Shown: positions 35,283 to 44,074 of the stretch, piece after piece
How positions within the stretch are numbered: the stretch's first letter is position 1
How the letters are laid out: every line of letters starts with the position of its first letter
Origin: Dietzia aurantiaca
GTDB taxonomy: Bacteria > Actinomycetota > Actinomycetes > Mycobacteriales > Mycobacteriaceae
Length of the DNA stretch: 64,000 nucleotides
Direction of reading: 5' to 3'
Assembly: GCF_021033825.1 (NCBI RefSeq)
Contig: NZ_JAIFXZ010000012.1
Location: 1-64,000 of the forward strand
Notes under the pieces: model-generated
Told to the model about the DNA's origin: nothing
Databases searched by the model: none
The model's input: the letters and a program-made list of their open reading frames with translations, nothing else
Position numbers and translations under genes: made by a program

Positions 35283-36260
35283 TCAGGCCAGGCGTTCGAT
35301 GCCGGTGACGAGGAGTCGGTTGATCGTGTCGGGCAGCTGCTCCTGGGCCGGATCGTGATGCCGACCCTCGCGGTGACGCCGCAGGTTGTGGCCCATGATC
35401 GCGGCCATCTTGAACCGGCCGAGCGCGTCGAACCAGGTGAAGTCGGTGAGCGGGCCGGCCGCGGCGCTGTAGATATCGATCAGTTCCTCGGCGGTGGGCA
35501 GGCCCTCCACCACCCGGCCGACTCCCGGGAAATTGGTCCCGTCGGCGAACACCAGGAACCATCCGAGTTCGACGCGGGGGTCGCCCGGGCTCCAGATCTC
35601 CCAGTCGATGAGGGCTGCGGGATCGGTGCCGTCGGACAGGATGTTGCCCAGCCGGTAGTCCCCGTGCACGAGGACGGGATCCACCGCATCGGGGATCCGG
35701 GCGGCCAGCAGCGACTCGAACCGCTCGGCGTCGGGCACCAGCTCCGACGGGACCGCCGCCATCGTGCGCGCCCAGCGCTTGAGCTCAGCCGTCGGCGAGA
35801 GCACCTCGCCGTCGACGGGCAGCGAGTCCAGCGCCACGCCGTGCAGGACCGGGAGGATCTCGGCGGCACGTCGCATCCGCGCGGCGGCCAACGAGGGCTC
35901 GACCGCGGGGTCGTCCAGGACCGGCTCGAGTGACTCGCCGCGGACCAGGTCCATGGCGAACCAGGCCGGTTCGGACTCGTCGGTCGCGCGGATGCCGGGA
36001 ACGGGTACGTCCGTGTCCGCGAGGGCGGTCATGATGCGGGCCTGGCGCAGCATGTCGTGGCGACCGATCGCCTTCTGGCCCGGGGGCACGGATTTGACGA
36101 CGAACTCCTCGTCGGCGCCGGCGATCCGGTAGGTCAGCCCCGAGTGTCCCCCGAGCATCGGCTCGAGGGTTCCGAACGGTCCGGCCACGCCGGCCGCCCC
36201 GAGTCCGGCGACGACGCGCTCACGCAGCTGCGCCTCGTGGGTGGTGTCGGCGGTGGTCAT
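35283..36260 (-). CDS. Phosphotransferase (APH fold), ACAD10/11 kinase-domain-like
   Basis: A 325-residue kinase with HGDYRLGN (His199, Asp201) and IDWEIWSPGDP (Asp219), so the catalytic machinery is intact. It is shorter than and divergent from the kinase at 20496, but sits in the same context beside a DGP-type ACAD and SDRs. The ATG overlaps the stop of the upstream acyl-CoA dehydrogenase (ATGA, 36257-36260). Expected role: phosphorylation of a hydroxyl on the acyl chain of a CoA ester, not drug resistance. Confidence 0.8.
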   Translation of the reverse strand: MTTADTTHEAQLRERVVAGLGAAGVAGPFGTLEPMLGGHSGLTYRIAGADEEFVVKSVPPGQKAIGRHDMLRQARIMTALADTDVPVPGIRATDESEPAWFAMDLVRGESLEPVLDDPAVEPSLAAARMRRAAEILPVLHGVALDSLPVDGEVLSPTAELKRWARTMAAVPSELVPDAERFESLLAARIPDAVDPVLVHGDYRLGNILSDGTDPAALIDWEIWSPGDPRVELGWFLVFADGTNFPGVGRVVEGLPTAEELIDIYSAAAGPLTDFTWFDALGRFKMAAIMGHNLRRHREGRHHDPAQEQLPDTINRLLVTGIERLA

Positions 36261-37471
36261 GCCCTCGGCTCCCTGGGTAGGCCGAGCACACGCTCGGCGA
36301 GGATATTTCGTTGGATCTCGTCGGTGCCACCGGCGATTCGGTAGCCGGGGGCGCCGAGCACGTGCTCTGTCCACGCCCAGGTCCCCCACCTGTCCCCGCG
36401 AAGGGTGAGCTCGGGGCCGAGCAGGGCGCGCACGGTCTCCGAGGTGCGGGCCATGGTGTCGGTCGCGAGCAGCTTGCCGACGGATGCCTCCGGCCCGGGC
36501 TCGCGCCCCGCGACGACCGCGGCCGCCACGCGCATCCCCACCAGCCTCTGCACGAAGCTGCGGCAGATGAGGTCGGCGACCTGGTCCCGCTCGAGTGCGT
36601 CGAGATCCCGCCCGAGGTTCCTCGCGAGCTCGACGGCCTGGTCGGCGTTGTCGAGTCCGAGGTTGCCCGAGTCCAGACGCTCGGCCGCCAGTACGGTGAG
36701 CGCGACCTTCCAGCCCTCCCCCACCGGACCGAGGCGATACCGGTCATCCAGCTCGACACCGTCGATCAGCACCTCGTTGAAGGAGGAGCCACCGGTCATC
36801 TGGCGGATGGGCCGCACGGTGATCCCCGGGGTGTCCAGCGGGATGATGAAGACCGTCAGCCCCCGGTGCTTGGGCACGTCCGGGTCGGTCCGGCACACGG
36901 CCACGCCGTAGTCGGACACCGGCGCTCCCGACGTCCACACCTTGGCACCGTTGAGGGTCCACGTGTCGCCGGACCGCACGGCCCGGGTGCGCACCGCCGC
37001 GAGGTCCGATCCGGCCTCGGTCTCGGAGAACAGCTGGCAGGCGATGAGGTCGGTGCGAAGCATCGCACGCACGTACGCGGCGCGCTGCTCCTCGGTCCCC
37101 CACTGCGCGATGGTCGGGGCGATGAGCTGCTGCGTGACCGGGAACATCTCGGTGCGCTGCGGCAGGTCGTACTCGGCCTCGAGCCGGCGGAACGCCAGGT
37201 CGAACGCGATCGGCAGATCTTGGCCACCGTACTCGGCTCCCCAGGTCAACGCTCCGAATCCGGCGTCGAACTTGGCCTTCTCGTAGTCCCGACGTCGATC
37301 GGTCTCGACGCGCTCCTGCTCCGGGGTCCAGTTCTCGAACACCACCACGGCGTCGGATCCCTCACCCCAGGGGCGGGACTGCCGCGGGGAGGCCACGGTC
37401 TCCAGCCATCCACGGGCCGAGTCGATGAAGTCCGCCAGCCCGGCGGGCTGCTGGGGGATCTGCTCGGTCAT
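36257..37471 (-). CDS. Acyl-CoA dehydrogenase (large-chain FadE type)
   Basis: A 404-residue dehydrogenase of a different branch from its neighbours. FSETEAGSDLAAVRTRA and LNGAKVWTSGAPVSDYG are the flavin-site blocks, and GGTDEIQRNILAERVLGLPRE ends it. The FadE17/FadE28-like branch is associated in actinobacteria with branched or cyclic CoA esters. It is coupled to the thiolase (ATGA, 37468-37471) upstream and to the kinase downstream. It would introduce the first double bond in the pathway. Confidence 0.85.
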   Translation of the reverse strand: MTEQIPQQPAGLADFIDSARGWLETVASPRQSRPWGEGSDAVVVFENWTPEQERVETDRRRDYEKAKFDAGFGALTWGAEYGGQDLPIAFDLAFRRLEAEYDLPQRTEMFPVTQQLIAPTIAQWGTEEQRAAYVRAMLRTDLIACQLFSETEAGSDLAAVRTRAVRSGDTWTLNGAKVWTSGAPVSDYGVAVCRTDPDVPKHRGLTVFIIPLDTPGITVRPIRQMTGGSSFNEVLIDGVELDDRYRLGPVGEGWKVALTVLAAERLDSGNLGLDNADQAVELARNLGRDLDALERDQVADLICRSFVQRLVGMRVAAAVVAGREPGPEASVGKLLATDTMARTSETVRALLGPELTLRGDRWGTWAWTEHVLGAPGYRIAGGTDEIQRNILAERVLGLPREPRA

Positions 37472-38625
37472 CGCCGGCCCCCTTCCAGGACGGTGCAGGC
37501 GCTGATCCCGGGCGCGCCGTAGACGTGGGTGAACCCGAGTCGAGGATCGCCGGGGACCTGCCGGTCACCGGCCTCGCCGCGGAGCTGCGTGACGATCTCG
37601 TGGACCTGCCGCAGCCCCGAGGCGCCGATCGGCTCACCGTTCGCCAGACAACCACCGTCGGTGTTGACGGGCAGCCGTCCCCCGATCTCGGTGTCGCCGC
37701 GCTCGAGTATGAACTCCTGTTCGCCGTCCTCGCAGAAGCCGCACTCCGACATGTGCATGATCTCCGCGCCCGACTCCGTGTCCTGGAGTTGGGCCACATC
37801 GATGTCCGCCGGCGCGACGCCCGCGGTCTCGAAGGCCCGGCGCGCGACCTCGGTGCTGACGCTGCTCGGCTCGCCCTCGCCCTGCACTGCCGGGGAGAAC
37901 ACCTCGAACGACCCGAACGGGCGGGTCCCGGTGGACACGGCACGCACGGCGACGGCGCGGCCGCCCATGCGGGCCGCCACGGCCTCGGAGGCCAGCAGGA
38001 TCGCCGCGCCGCCCTCGCCGGGGTTGCAGAACATGAACTGGGTCAGAGGATCGTTGACCATCGGCGAACCGGCGATCTCCTCGATGGTCTTGGGGTCGCG
38101 ACGCCACGCGTTGGGGTTGAGCTGGCCGTTGCGGTAGGCCTTCTCCGCGACCCGGGCCAGCGTCGTATCGGAGATCCCGTGCGCGGCCATGTAGCGGCTG
38201 ATCTTCATCGCGAAGAACTGTGTGGTGACCATCAGACCGTGGGTGCCGTACCCCTCGGACAGTCCCCACTCCTCGGCCCGGGGGTCGAAGGCGCCGCGCG
38301 GGTGCTTGTCGAAGCCCACGGCCAGCGCCACCTCGGCCGCGCCGGAGCGGATCGCGTTGATCGCGGAGACCAGGGCACTGCCACCGGTGGCGCACCCGTT
38401 CTTGACGTTGGTGAACGGGATCCCCGTGAGCCCGAGATCGGCGACGAGGGTGTCCGCCAGTCCCGATCCGTCGCTACCACCGAACGCGATCTGCACGTCG
38501 GACCACGTCAGGTCCGCGTCCGCGAGGGCGGTCCGGATCGCGGTGACGGCCATCTGTCGGCCGGTGACCCCGTCCTGGCGTCCGAACCTCGACAGTCCGG
38601 CACCGACGATGAACACATCCGACAT
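37468..38625 (-). CDS. Thiolase-fold lipid-transfer-type protein (possible aldolase)
   Basis: A 385-residue thiolase fold of the SCPx/Ltp branch. The nucleophile-position Cys78 in KNGCATGG and Cys in HMSECGFCEDGEQ are present. The canonical GHPxGASG motif, however, reads GEPIGASG, replacing the catalytic His with Glu. The DUF35 partner is encoded immediately upstream, as for Ltp2-ChsH2, where the thiolase-like subunit is a retro-aldolase. So a C-C lyase role is at least as likely as ordinary thiolysis. Confidence 0.8.
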   Translation of the reverse strand: MSDVFIVGAGLSRFGRQDGVTGRQMAVTAIRTALADADLTWSDVQIAFGGSDGSGLADTLVADLGLTGIPFTNVKNGCATGGSALVSAINAIRSGAAEVALAVGFDKHPRGAFDPRAEEWGLSEGYGTHGLMVTTQFFAMKISRYMAAHGISDTTLARVAEKAYRNGQLNPNAWRRDPKTIEEIAGSPMVNDPLTQFMFCNPGEGGAAILLASEAVAARMGGRAVAVRAVSTGTRPFGSFEVFSPAVQGEGEPSSVSTEVARRAFETAGVAPADIDVAQLQDTESGAEIMHMSECGFCEDGEQEFILERGDTEIGGRLPVNTDGGCLANGEPIGASGLRQVHEIVTQLRGEAGDRQVPGDPRLGFTHVYGAPGISACTVLEGGRR

Positions 38626-39002
38626 CAGTTCTCCTCGGGGGTGGCCGCCGACATCGCGAAGTGCGGCACAGGATGGGACTCGACCAGCACGACCTCGCTG
38701 CCGATGAGTTCGGCCGGCGAGTCGCCGTCGAGGAGGGCCTCGACCTTGACGCCCTCGGGGAGTTCGACATACCCCACGGCGAAGGGGCGGAACCCGTCGG
38801 CCGGCGGGACATAGGGTGGTGATTTGGGCGGGAACCGCTGGATCGTGGCGGTCCACACCGTGCCGGTGCCGGAGAGCGGGATCTCGGTCGTGTCGGATCC
38901 GCCGCAGCGCTGACAGCTCACGGACGCGGGAAACGCCACGGTCCCACAGTGATCGCACCGGCTCCCCCGCAACCGCGGCGAGAGGGTCTGGTCCTGGTTC
39001 AT
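38625..39002 (-). CDS. DUF35 Zn-ribbon/OB-fold partner protein
   Basis: A 125-residue protein. A rubredoxin-like zinc ribbon with two Cys pairs (CDHCG and CQRCGG, residues about 15-36) precedes an OB fold (GTGTVWTATIQRFPP and onward). Such proteins bind CoA thioesters and form obligate complexes with thiolase-fold enzymes; ChsH2 is the known example with Ltp2. It is coupled to the thiolase by TGATG at 38623-38627. The ATG at 39002 puts the ribbon right at the N-terminus, as expected. Confidence 0.85.
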   Translation of the reverse strand: MNQDQTLSPRLRGSRCDHCGTVAFPASVSCQRCGGSDTTEIPLSGTGTVWTATIQRFPPKSPPYVPPADGFRPFAVGYVELPEGVKVEALLDGDSPAELIGSEVVLVESHPVPHFAMSAATPEEN

Positions 39003-39051
39003 CTGTAGCACTCCTTGTTCTGTGGGGTTTCCCGCTCCGTCAACCGTCAGA

Positions 39052-39840
39052 TCACTTGCCGATCCACTTCGGCTCACGCTTCTCGAGGAATGCCTGGACA
39101 CCCTCCTTGCCGTCAGCCGACTGCAGCGAGTTGCCCACCGCGAAGTGCTCCATGATCATGAGCGACTTGATGTCGGCGTCCAGACCCTGGTTCACGGCCA
39201 TCTTGGTCAGCTTCATCATGAACGGGCTCTTGTCCGTCAGCTCCGAGATGAAGTCCTCGACGCACTCGTCCAACTTGTCGGCCGGGGCCGAGTCGTTGAT
39301 GAGGTCGAAGTCCTTGGCCTCCCTGCCCGACAGCAGCTTGCCGGTGAGCATGAGCTCCTTGGTCTTGCGCAGGCCGATCATCCGCGGGAGGCGGTAGATC
39401 GGGCCGGCGCCGCCGAACAGGGCGCGACGGATGTGGAAGTCGCCGATCTTCGCGTCGTCCGCGGCGATCGCGAAGTCACACGAGATCATGAGCTCGAAGC
39501 CACCGGCGGTGACGAAGCCCTCGAGAACGGCGACGGACGGGGTGTTCATCGAGTAGAGGCGGTCACACACCTGGGCCGAGAGCACGCCGACGTCCATGGC
39601 GTTGGTGGTACCGACGAAGTCGCCGAGCAGCTCGTTGAGGTCGAAGCCCGAGCAGAACTGGTTCTGCACGCCCCGGAGCACGAGGACCCGGAGGTCGGGG
39701 TCTGCGTCGACCTCCTTGATGATCTCGTCCAGGCGGTGGAGGAGCTCCACCGTCACGGCGTTCTTGACGTGCGGGCGGTTCAGCCAGACGCGGGCGACAG
39801 GGCCGTCCTTCTCCAACAGCACGTGATCGGTCTGCACCAT
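39052..39840 (-). CDS. Enoyl-CoA hydratase/isomerase (crotonase family)
   Basis: A 262-residue crotonase. The oxyanion-hole segments are NQFCSGFDLNELL and LEGFVTAGGFELMISCDFAI. A Gly/Ala replaces one of the usual catalytic acids near FGGAGPIYRLPR, so isomerase, hydrolase or hydratase activity are all open. It is the first gene of the ten-gene operon running to 29849. The ATG at 39840 follows GAAAGGAACC. Two module B elements lie upstream (39863-39880 and 39919-39936). Confidence 0.82.
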   Translation of the reverse strand: MVQTDHVLLEKDGPVARVWLNRPHVKNAVTVELLHRLDEIIKEVDADPDLRVLVLRGVQNQFCSGFDLNELLGDFVGTTNAMDVGVLSAQVCDRLYSMNTPSVAVLEGFVTAGGFELMISCDFAIAADDAKIGDFHIRRALFGGAGPIYRLPRMIGLRKTKELMLTGKLLSGREAKDFDLINDSAPADKLDECVEDFISELTDKSPFMMKLTKMAVNQGLDADIKSLMIMEHFAVGNSLQSADGKEGVQAFLEKREPKWIGK

Positions 39841-39862
39841 GATGGTTCCTTTCAAAGTTTCC

Positions 39863-39936
39863 TGAACTGGATTCAGTTCATGTCTACAGGGTCGAGAATC
39901 GTTCGTCAACCCCCATTTTGAACTTGGTTCGGTTTA
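39863..39936 (+). promoter_or_regulatory. Two module B 18-bp elements before the ten-gene operon (copies e, f)
   Basis: Copy e (39863-39880) is TGAACTGGATTCAGTTCA, with perfect 7-base inverted arms. Copy f (39919-39936) is TGAACTTGGTTCGGTTTA. They are 56 bases apart; the first is 22 bases upstream of the crotonase ATG. The ABC ATPase gene ends at 39964, so this is the only promoter space for the operon. Confidence 0.7.
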
Positions 39937-39963
39937 GCCTGCGAACAGGCCGGACACCCCGGC

Positions 39964-41073
39964 TCAGGCCGCGACGAGCGCCTTGTCCAACGGGTAGATC
40001 GTGAGACTCTCCGACCGGAAGCTGATGGCCACCGGCTCGCCCACCGTGGCGGTCCGCAGCCACTCGCCGTGCACGGCGGAGGAGGCCCTCAGGCGGTAGG
40101 TCTCCGGGCCGGCGGCCACCTGGACGTCGTAGTGTCGGCCGCCGAACTCCGCGGACTCCAGCGTCGCGTTCAGCACGACCTCGCGATCCGAGACATCCTC
40201 CGACCGGCTGTGGAGGGTGATGTCGTCCGGCCACAGACGTGCGGCCACGGCGTCGGCCCCCTTCGTGTCGAACCTCAGCGGCAGCTCCGTCCCGGCCGCG
40301 GTGATCCATTCCAGACCCGAGCGGTGTAGTTCGAGCCGGTTGGACATCCCGATGAAGTCCGCGACGTACTCACTGACCGGTTGGTCGAAGACGTCCTGCG
40401 GTGTCGCGAGTTGCTCGATCTTGCCGCTCTTCATGATCGCCAACCTGTCCCCCAGCGCGAATGCCTCGGAATGGTCGTGGGTCACGAACACGGCTCCGAA
40501 ACCGAGCTCGGCGTGGAGCCGGTGGATCTCGGTCCGCACCTGGTCCCGCAACAGCGCGTCGAGGTTACTGAGTGGTTCGTCGAACAACATGAGGTCGGGC
40601 CTCGCGGCCATCCCCCGCGCCACCGCGATGCGCTGCTGCTGCCCGCCGCTGAGCTGCGCGGGGAACCGGTCGAGCAGGTGGCCACAGTCCACCATCGCCG
40701 CAGCCTCTTCGACACGACCCCCGGCCAGGGCCTCCTTCATCTTGCGGGCCTTGAGCGGATAGGCGATGTTCTTGCGCACCGTCATGTTGGGCCAGAGCGC
40801 GTAGGACTGGAACACCATCCCGATGCTCCGCTTGTTCGGGGGAACGTTCACCCGGCCACCGGCGTCGAACATCGACTCACCGTTGAAGGTGATCGATCCC
40901 TTCTCCGGGGTCTCGAGCCCGGCGAGGCATCGCAGCGTCGTGGTCTTGCCACATCCACTCGGACCGAGCAGGACGAGGAACTCGCCCGACTCGATCTCCA
41001 GGTCGAGCTCGTCGACGACGACGTTCGTGCCGTACTGCTTGGTGAGACCGGAAATCTCGATCTTGGCGGTCAT
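39964..41073 (-). CDS. ABC importer ATP-binding protein (FbpC/PotA-like)
   Basis: A 369-residue ATPase. Walker A GPSGCGKTT (about 37-45), ABC signature LSGGQQQRIAVARGMA, Walker B LMLFDEPLSNLDALLR and the switch His in VTHDHSEA are all present. A C-terminal TOBE-type regulatory domain (about 270-369) follows. The family serves Fe3+, spermidine or organophosphonate importers. Here it lies with one permease and two binding proteins inside a catabolic island, so an organic substrate is as likely as iron. GAGGAGA precedes the ATG. Confidence 0.9.
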   Translation of the reverse strand: MTAKIEISGLTKQYGTNVVVDELDLEIESGEFLVLLGPSGCGKTTTLRCLAGLETPEKGSITFNGESMFDAGGRVNVPPNKRSIGMVFQSYALWPNMTVRKNIAYPLKARKMKEALAGGRVEEAAAMVDCGHLLDRFPAQLSGGQQQRIAVARGMAARPDLMLFDEPLSNLDALLRDQVRTEIHRLHAELGFGAVFVTHDHSEAFALGDRLAIMKSGKIEQLATPQDVFDQPVSEYVADFIGMSNRLELHRSGLEWITAAGTELPLRFDTKGADAVAARLWPDDITLHSRSEDVSDREVVLNATLESAEFGGRHYDVQVAAGPETYRLRASSAVHGEWLRTATVGEPVAISFRSESLTIYPLDKALVAA

Positions 41074-41149
41074 CAGTTCTCCTCACATTCGTGGTGCCGG
41101 CGGTGCGCGGCCGGACCGTCGCAGGGCCCGGCGGCCGGGCCACGCGGAC

Positions 41150-42823
41150 TCACAACTTCTCCAGGACGTTGCGACCACCGATGAGCATCGCGACCGCCAC
41201 GCCCGCGCCGGTGACGGCGGACATGAGGATCGCCATCGCGGCCACCAGGGTGTAGGAGCCGTTGCTCCAGTGGTCGTACAGCAGGGTGCCCATCACCTGC
41301 GTGGTCGCCGAGCGCACCATCAGGGACGCGGCGAACTCGTGGGTCAACAGGATGAACATCAGTGCCACGGCACTGAGAATCGTGGGCCGGAGCATCGGCA
41401 GTGTCACGCGGAGCATCGTGGCCAGCGGCCCCGCCCCGGAGACCGACGAGGCCTCCTCGTACTTGTCGCCCATCGCGATCAGTGCGGTGAGCTGCATCCT
41501 CGTCGCGAACGGGATCATGAGAACCACGTACACGAGGATGATCACGGCCTTGGTTCCGTACAGGATCAGCGGCGGCTCGGTGTAGGTCAACAGGAAGCCG
41601 ACGCCGAAGATCACGGCGGGGATCCCCATCGGCATCGCCGTGATGAGGTCCGCGATGGTCCGGAGCAATTTGAGGTCCTTGTTACGCACCATCAGATTGG
41701 CCACACCGAACCCGATCGGCACACAGATCACGACGGCCGCGATCGAGGTCACCACACTGGTGACGACGGAGTCCACGATGCCGGGGGTCGTCACCAGTGC
41801 TCGGTAGTTGGAGAGGGTGAACAGGTCCCACGACAGCGATCCGGACCAGTACGGCATCAGCGAGACCATGATCACGCCGACGAGCGGGAGCACGAGGGCG
41901 ACGATCCCGTAGAGCCCCACGATCACCGCGGCCCAGATCGAGGAGCCGGACACCGGGGCGAAGGACTTCCCACCGTGCGTGACGAACCGCGACTGGTTGC
42001 CGAGCAGGATTTTCTGTCCGAAGACCACGATGATGCCGACTATCACCAACGGGGACCCGGCCGCGGCCGCGGCCGCGAAGTTGATCGGCGACTCGGAGGC
42101 GCGCAGGTACATCTCCGTCGCCAGGACCTTGACCCCCTCGTTCTGGCCGAGCAGCAGGGGCGCGGTGAACTGTCCGAGCCCCAGCAGCAACGCGACGCCG
42201 GCTCCGTAGATCAGTGAAGGACGCAGGAGGGGGAGCACGATCTTGAAGAACGTCCCGATGGAGGTCGAGCCGCTGATCTGCGCCGCCTCCAGATGCTCGC
42301 CACTGATGTTCTGCATACCCGCACTGACGAACAGGTAGACGAACGAGGTCAGACTGAAACCGGTGATGATGATGATCCACGTGGGGCTGTACACGTTGAC
42401 CGGCCCGGCCTGGAGGTGATCCCACCACGGGAGCTTCCGCAGGACCATGTTGATGTAGCCGGGGCCGGGGGAGAGCAGGAACGCGAACCCGACGACGTTG
42501 GCGACGGACGGGATCACGATCGGCAGGATGGGGATCATCTTCAGAAAGCCCATCCGCCGCGGAAGCCGCGTGGTGGCGTAGGCCAGGACGGTCCCGCAGA
42601 CCATCGCGATCACGAGCGAGAAGAACGCCAGGGCGGCGGTCGTCTGCAGGGTGTCGACGATGTCGGACCGGCCGTACTGCGACCGGTATCCGCGGGCACC
42701 GTCCGCGAACGCCAGCGACTGGAGTTTGTAGAGCGGCCAGACGACCAGGTACGCGAGCACCAGGACGAGTGGCACGTACAACAGGCGCTGTCGCCACTGG
42801 GTGCGCGAGCCTGGTTTTGTCAT
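41150..42823 (-). CDS. ABC importer permease, fused two-domain type
   Basis: A 557-residue membrane protein with two BPD_transp_1 halves, each of about six helices, as in FbpB/AfuB. The first helix is LLYVPLVLVLAYLVVWPLY. EAA-type loops are visible in HLEAAQISGSTSIGTFFKIVLP in the first half and EEASSVSGAGPLATMLRVTLP in the second. Both contact the ATPase. A single fused permease explains why only one permease gene accompanies the ATPase. Confidence 0.9.
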   Translation of the reverse strand: MTKPGSRTQWRQRLLYVPLVLVLAYLVVWPLYKLQSLAFADGARGYRSQYGRSDIVDTLQTTAALAFFSLVIAMVCGTVLAYATTRLPRRMGFLKMIPILPIVIPSVANVVGFAFLLSPGPGYINMVLRKLPWWDHLQAGPVNVYSPTWIIIITGFSLTSFVYLFVSAGMQNISGEHLEAAQISGSTSIGTFFKIVLPLLRPSLIYGAGVALLLGLGQFTAPLLLGQNEGVKVLATEMYLRASESPINFAAAAAAGSPLVIVGIIVVFGQKILLGNQSRFVTHGGKSFAPVSGSSIWAAVIVGLYGIVALVLPLVGVIMVSLMPYWSGSLSWDLFTLSNYRALVTTPGIVDSVVTSVVTSIAAVVICVPIGFGVANLMVRNKDLKLLRTIADLITAMPMGIPAVIFGVGFLLTYTEPPLILYGTKAVIILVYVVLMIPFATRMQLTALIAMGDKYEEASSVSGAGPLATMLRVTLPMLRPTILSAVALMFILLTHEFAASLMVRSATTQVMGTLLYDHWSNGSYTLVAAMAILMSAVTGAGVAVAMLIGGRNVLEKL

Positions 42824-42878
42824 TTCGATCAGACCTCTGATTCGTATCGAACAGCTACGGAGCCGGCACGTCCGGGCG

Positions 42879-43943
42879 TCAGCCCATGAACTTGCGCTCC
42901 CACTCGGCCTGGAACTCCTGGACCGAGTCCGGGTCGAGGCTGTCCGGGTCGCCCAGTTCGACCGCCTGGGCGGTCACGTCCGATCCCGGCACACCCGTGC
43001 CCGGGACGTCAGGGAGCACCGCGAGGTAGTCGGCGGAGATGGCCTCCTGGCCGGCCGGGGTGATCAGGAAGTCGGCGAGGAGCTGGGCGGCATTGGGGTT
43101 GGGCGCCGAGGACAGGACGTGCGTGTACCACGGCACACCGAAGGGCTTCGCGGGCAGCGCGAAGCCGACCGGCGCACCCTTTGCCTTCTCTGTGAGGATG
43201 TTGCTGGCGGCCATCGGCGCGACCCAGACCTCACCCGAGGCCAGCGCCTGGGTGATCGCCACGGCGCTCGGGTAGATCCGCGGCTGGGTCTCCGGCAGGC
43301 GGTCGACGAAGCCGGTGCCGTAGTCCTCGTTGATCCTGCGGTACATGTCGACGTAGGTGGGGATGCCGTTCGGGTTCTGGATGCCGACCTTGCCCCGCAG
43401 GTCCGGGGCGAACACGTCATCCGGGGAGGACAGCCCGTCCGGGACGTGTGTCGTGTTCCACCCCAGGCCGAAGACGGTCGCACTGGTGAGGAAGAACTTG
43501 TCGTCGATCACGGATTCGGCCCGGTCGTACTCGGGGGTGTCGAGCGACGGGGCCACGACCTCAGCCGAGTACTCACTCTCGAGGCTGCGGTCGATCCAGC
43601 CGGCATCGGTGGTCATGTGCACGTCCGCGACTCCCGAGTTGGTGGAGTTCTCCACCTCGATCTTCGGGAGGATGTCGGCGTCCGTGCCGCGGACGTAGGT
43701 GAGGGTGATCCCGGGATACTCCGCCTCGAAGGCCCGCTTGAGCTTCTCGAGGTTGTCGGGCGAGTGGGTGGAGTAGATGGTGACCTCCCCCTCCTCGGTG
43801 GCGGCGGCGACGATTTCGTCCCACGACCCGGCGAGCTCCGAGGAGCTCCCCCCGTCGGAGCTGCAGCCGGACAGGACGAGCGCTGCGGCGGCGACACCCG
43901 CTACGGCGGTCTTGATTCTGGAAATTCGCACGAGCTTCCTCAT
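42879..43943 (-). CDS. ABC importer substrate-binding lipoprotein (copy 1)
   Basis: A 354-residue extracellular binding protein. A signal peptide ends in a lipobox (LVLSGC, Cys at about 27), so it should be a membrane-anchored lipoprotein. The mature domain (GEVTIYSTHSPDNLEKLKRAF, then VRGTDADILPKIEVE) belongs to the Fe3+/2-aminoethylphosphonate-type family. It is clearly a paralogue of the protein at 44075, sharing ELAGSWDEIV at the mature N-terminus. A module B element lies 21 bases upstream, with no clear Shine-Dalgarno sequence. Confidence 0.88.
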   Translation of the reverse strand: MRKLVRISRIKTAVAGVAAAALVLSGCSSDGGSSSELAGSWDEIVAAATEEGEVTIYSTHSPDNLEKLKRAFEAEYPGITLTYVRGTDADILPKIEVENSTNSGVADVHMTTDAGWIDRSLESEYSAEVVAPSLDTPEYDRAESVIDDKFFLTSATVFGLGWNTTHVPDGLSSPDDVFAPDLRGKVGIQNPNGIPTYVDMYRRINEDYGTGFVDRLPETQPRIYPSAVAITQALASGEVWVAPMAASNILTEKAKGAPVGFALPAKPFGVPWYTHVLSSAPNPNAAQLLADFLITPAGQEAISADYLAVLPDVPGTGVPGSDVTAQAVELGDPDSLDPDSVQEFQAEWERKFMG

Positions 43944-43964
43944 TTCAATAGTGCGATCTATGCT

Positions 43965-43982
43965 CGAACTGAAGTCGATTCA
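43965..43982 (-). promoter_or_regulatory. Module B 18-bp element (copy g)
   Basis: Read on the minus strand it is TGAATCGACTTCAGTTCG, 21 bases before the first binding-protein gene. Confidence 0.62.
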
Positions 43983-44074
43983 AGATGAGTTTATGGTGAA
44001 GGTCACCACTATGCAATAGGTCACAAGCATTAACTTGCAGGGCACTTTCGGGCGCATACCTGCGAAGACACCTG

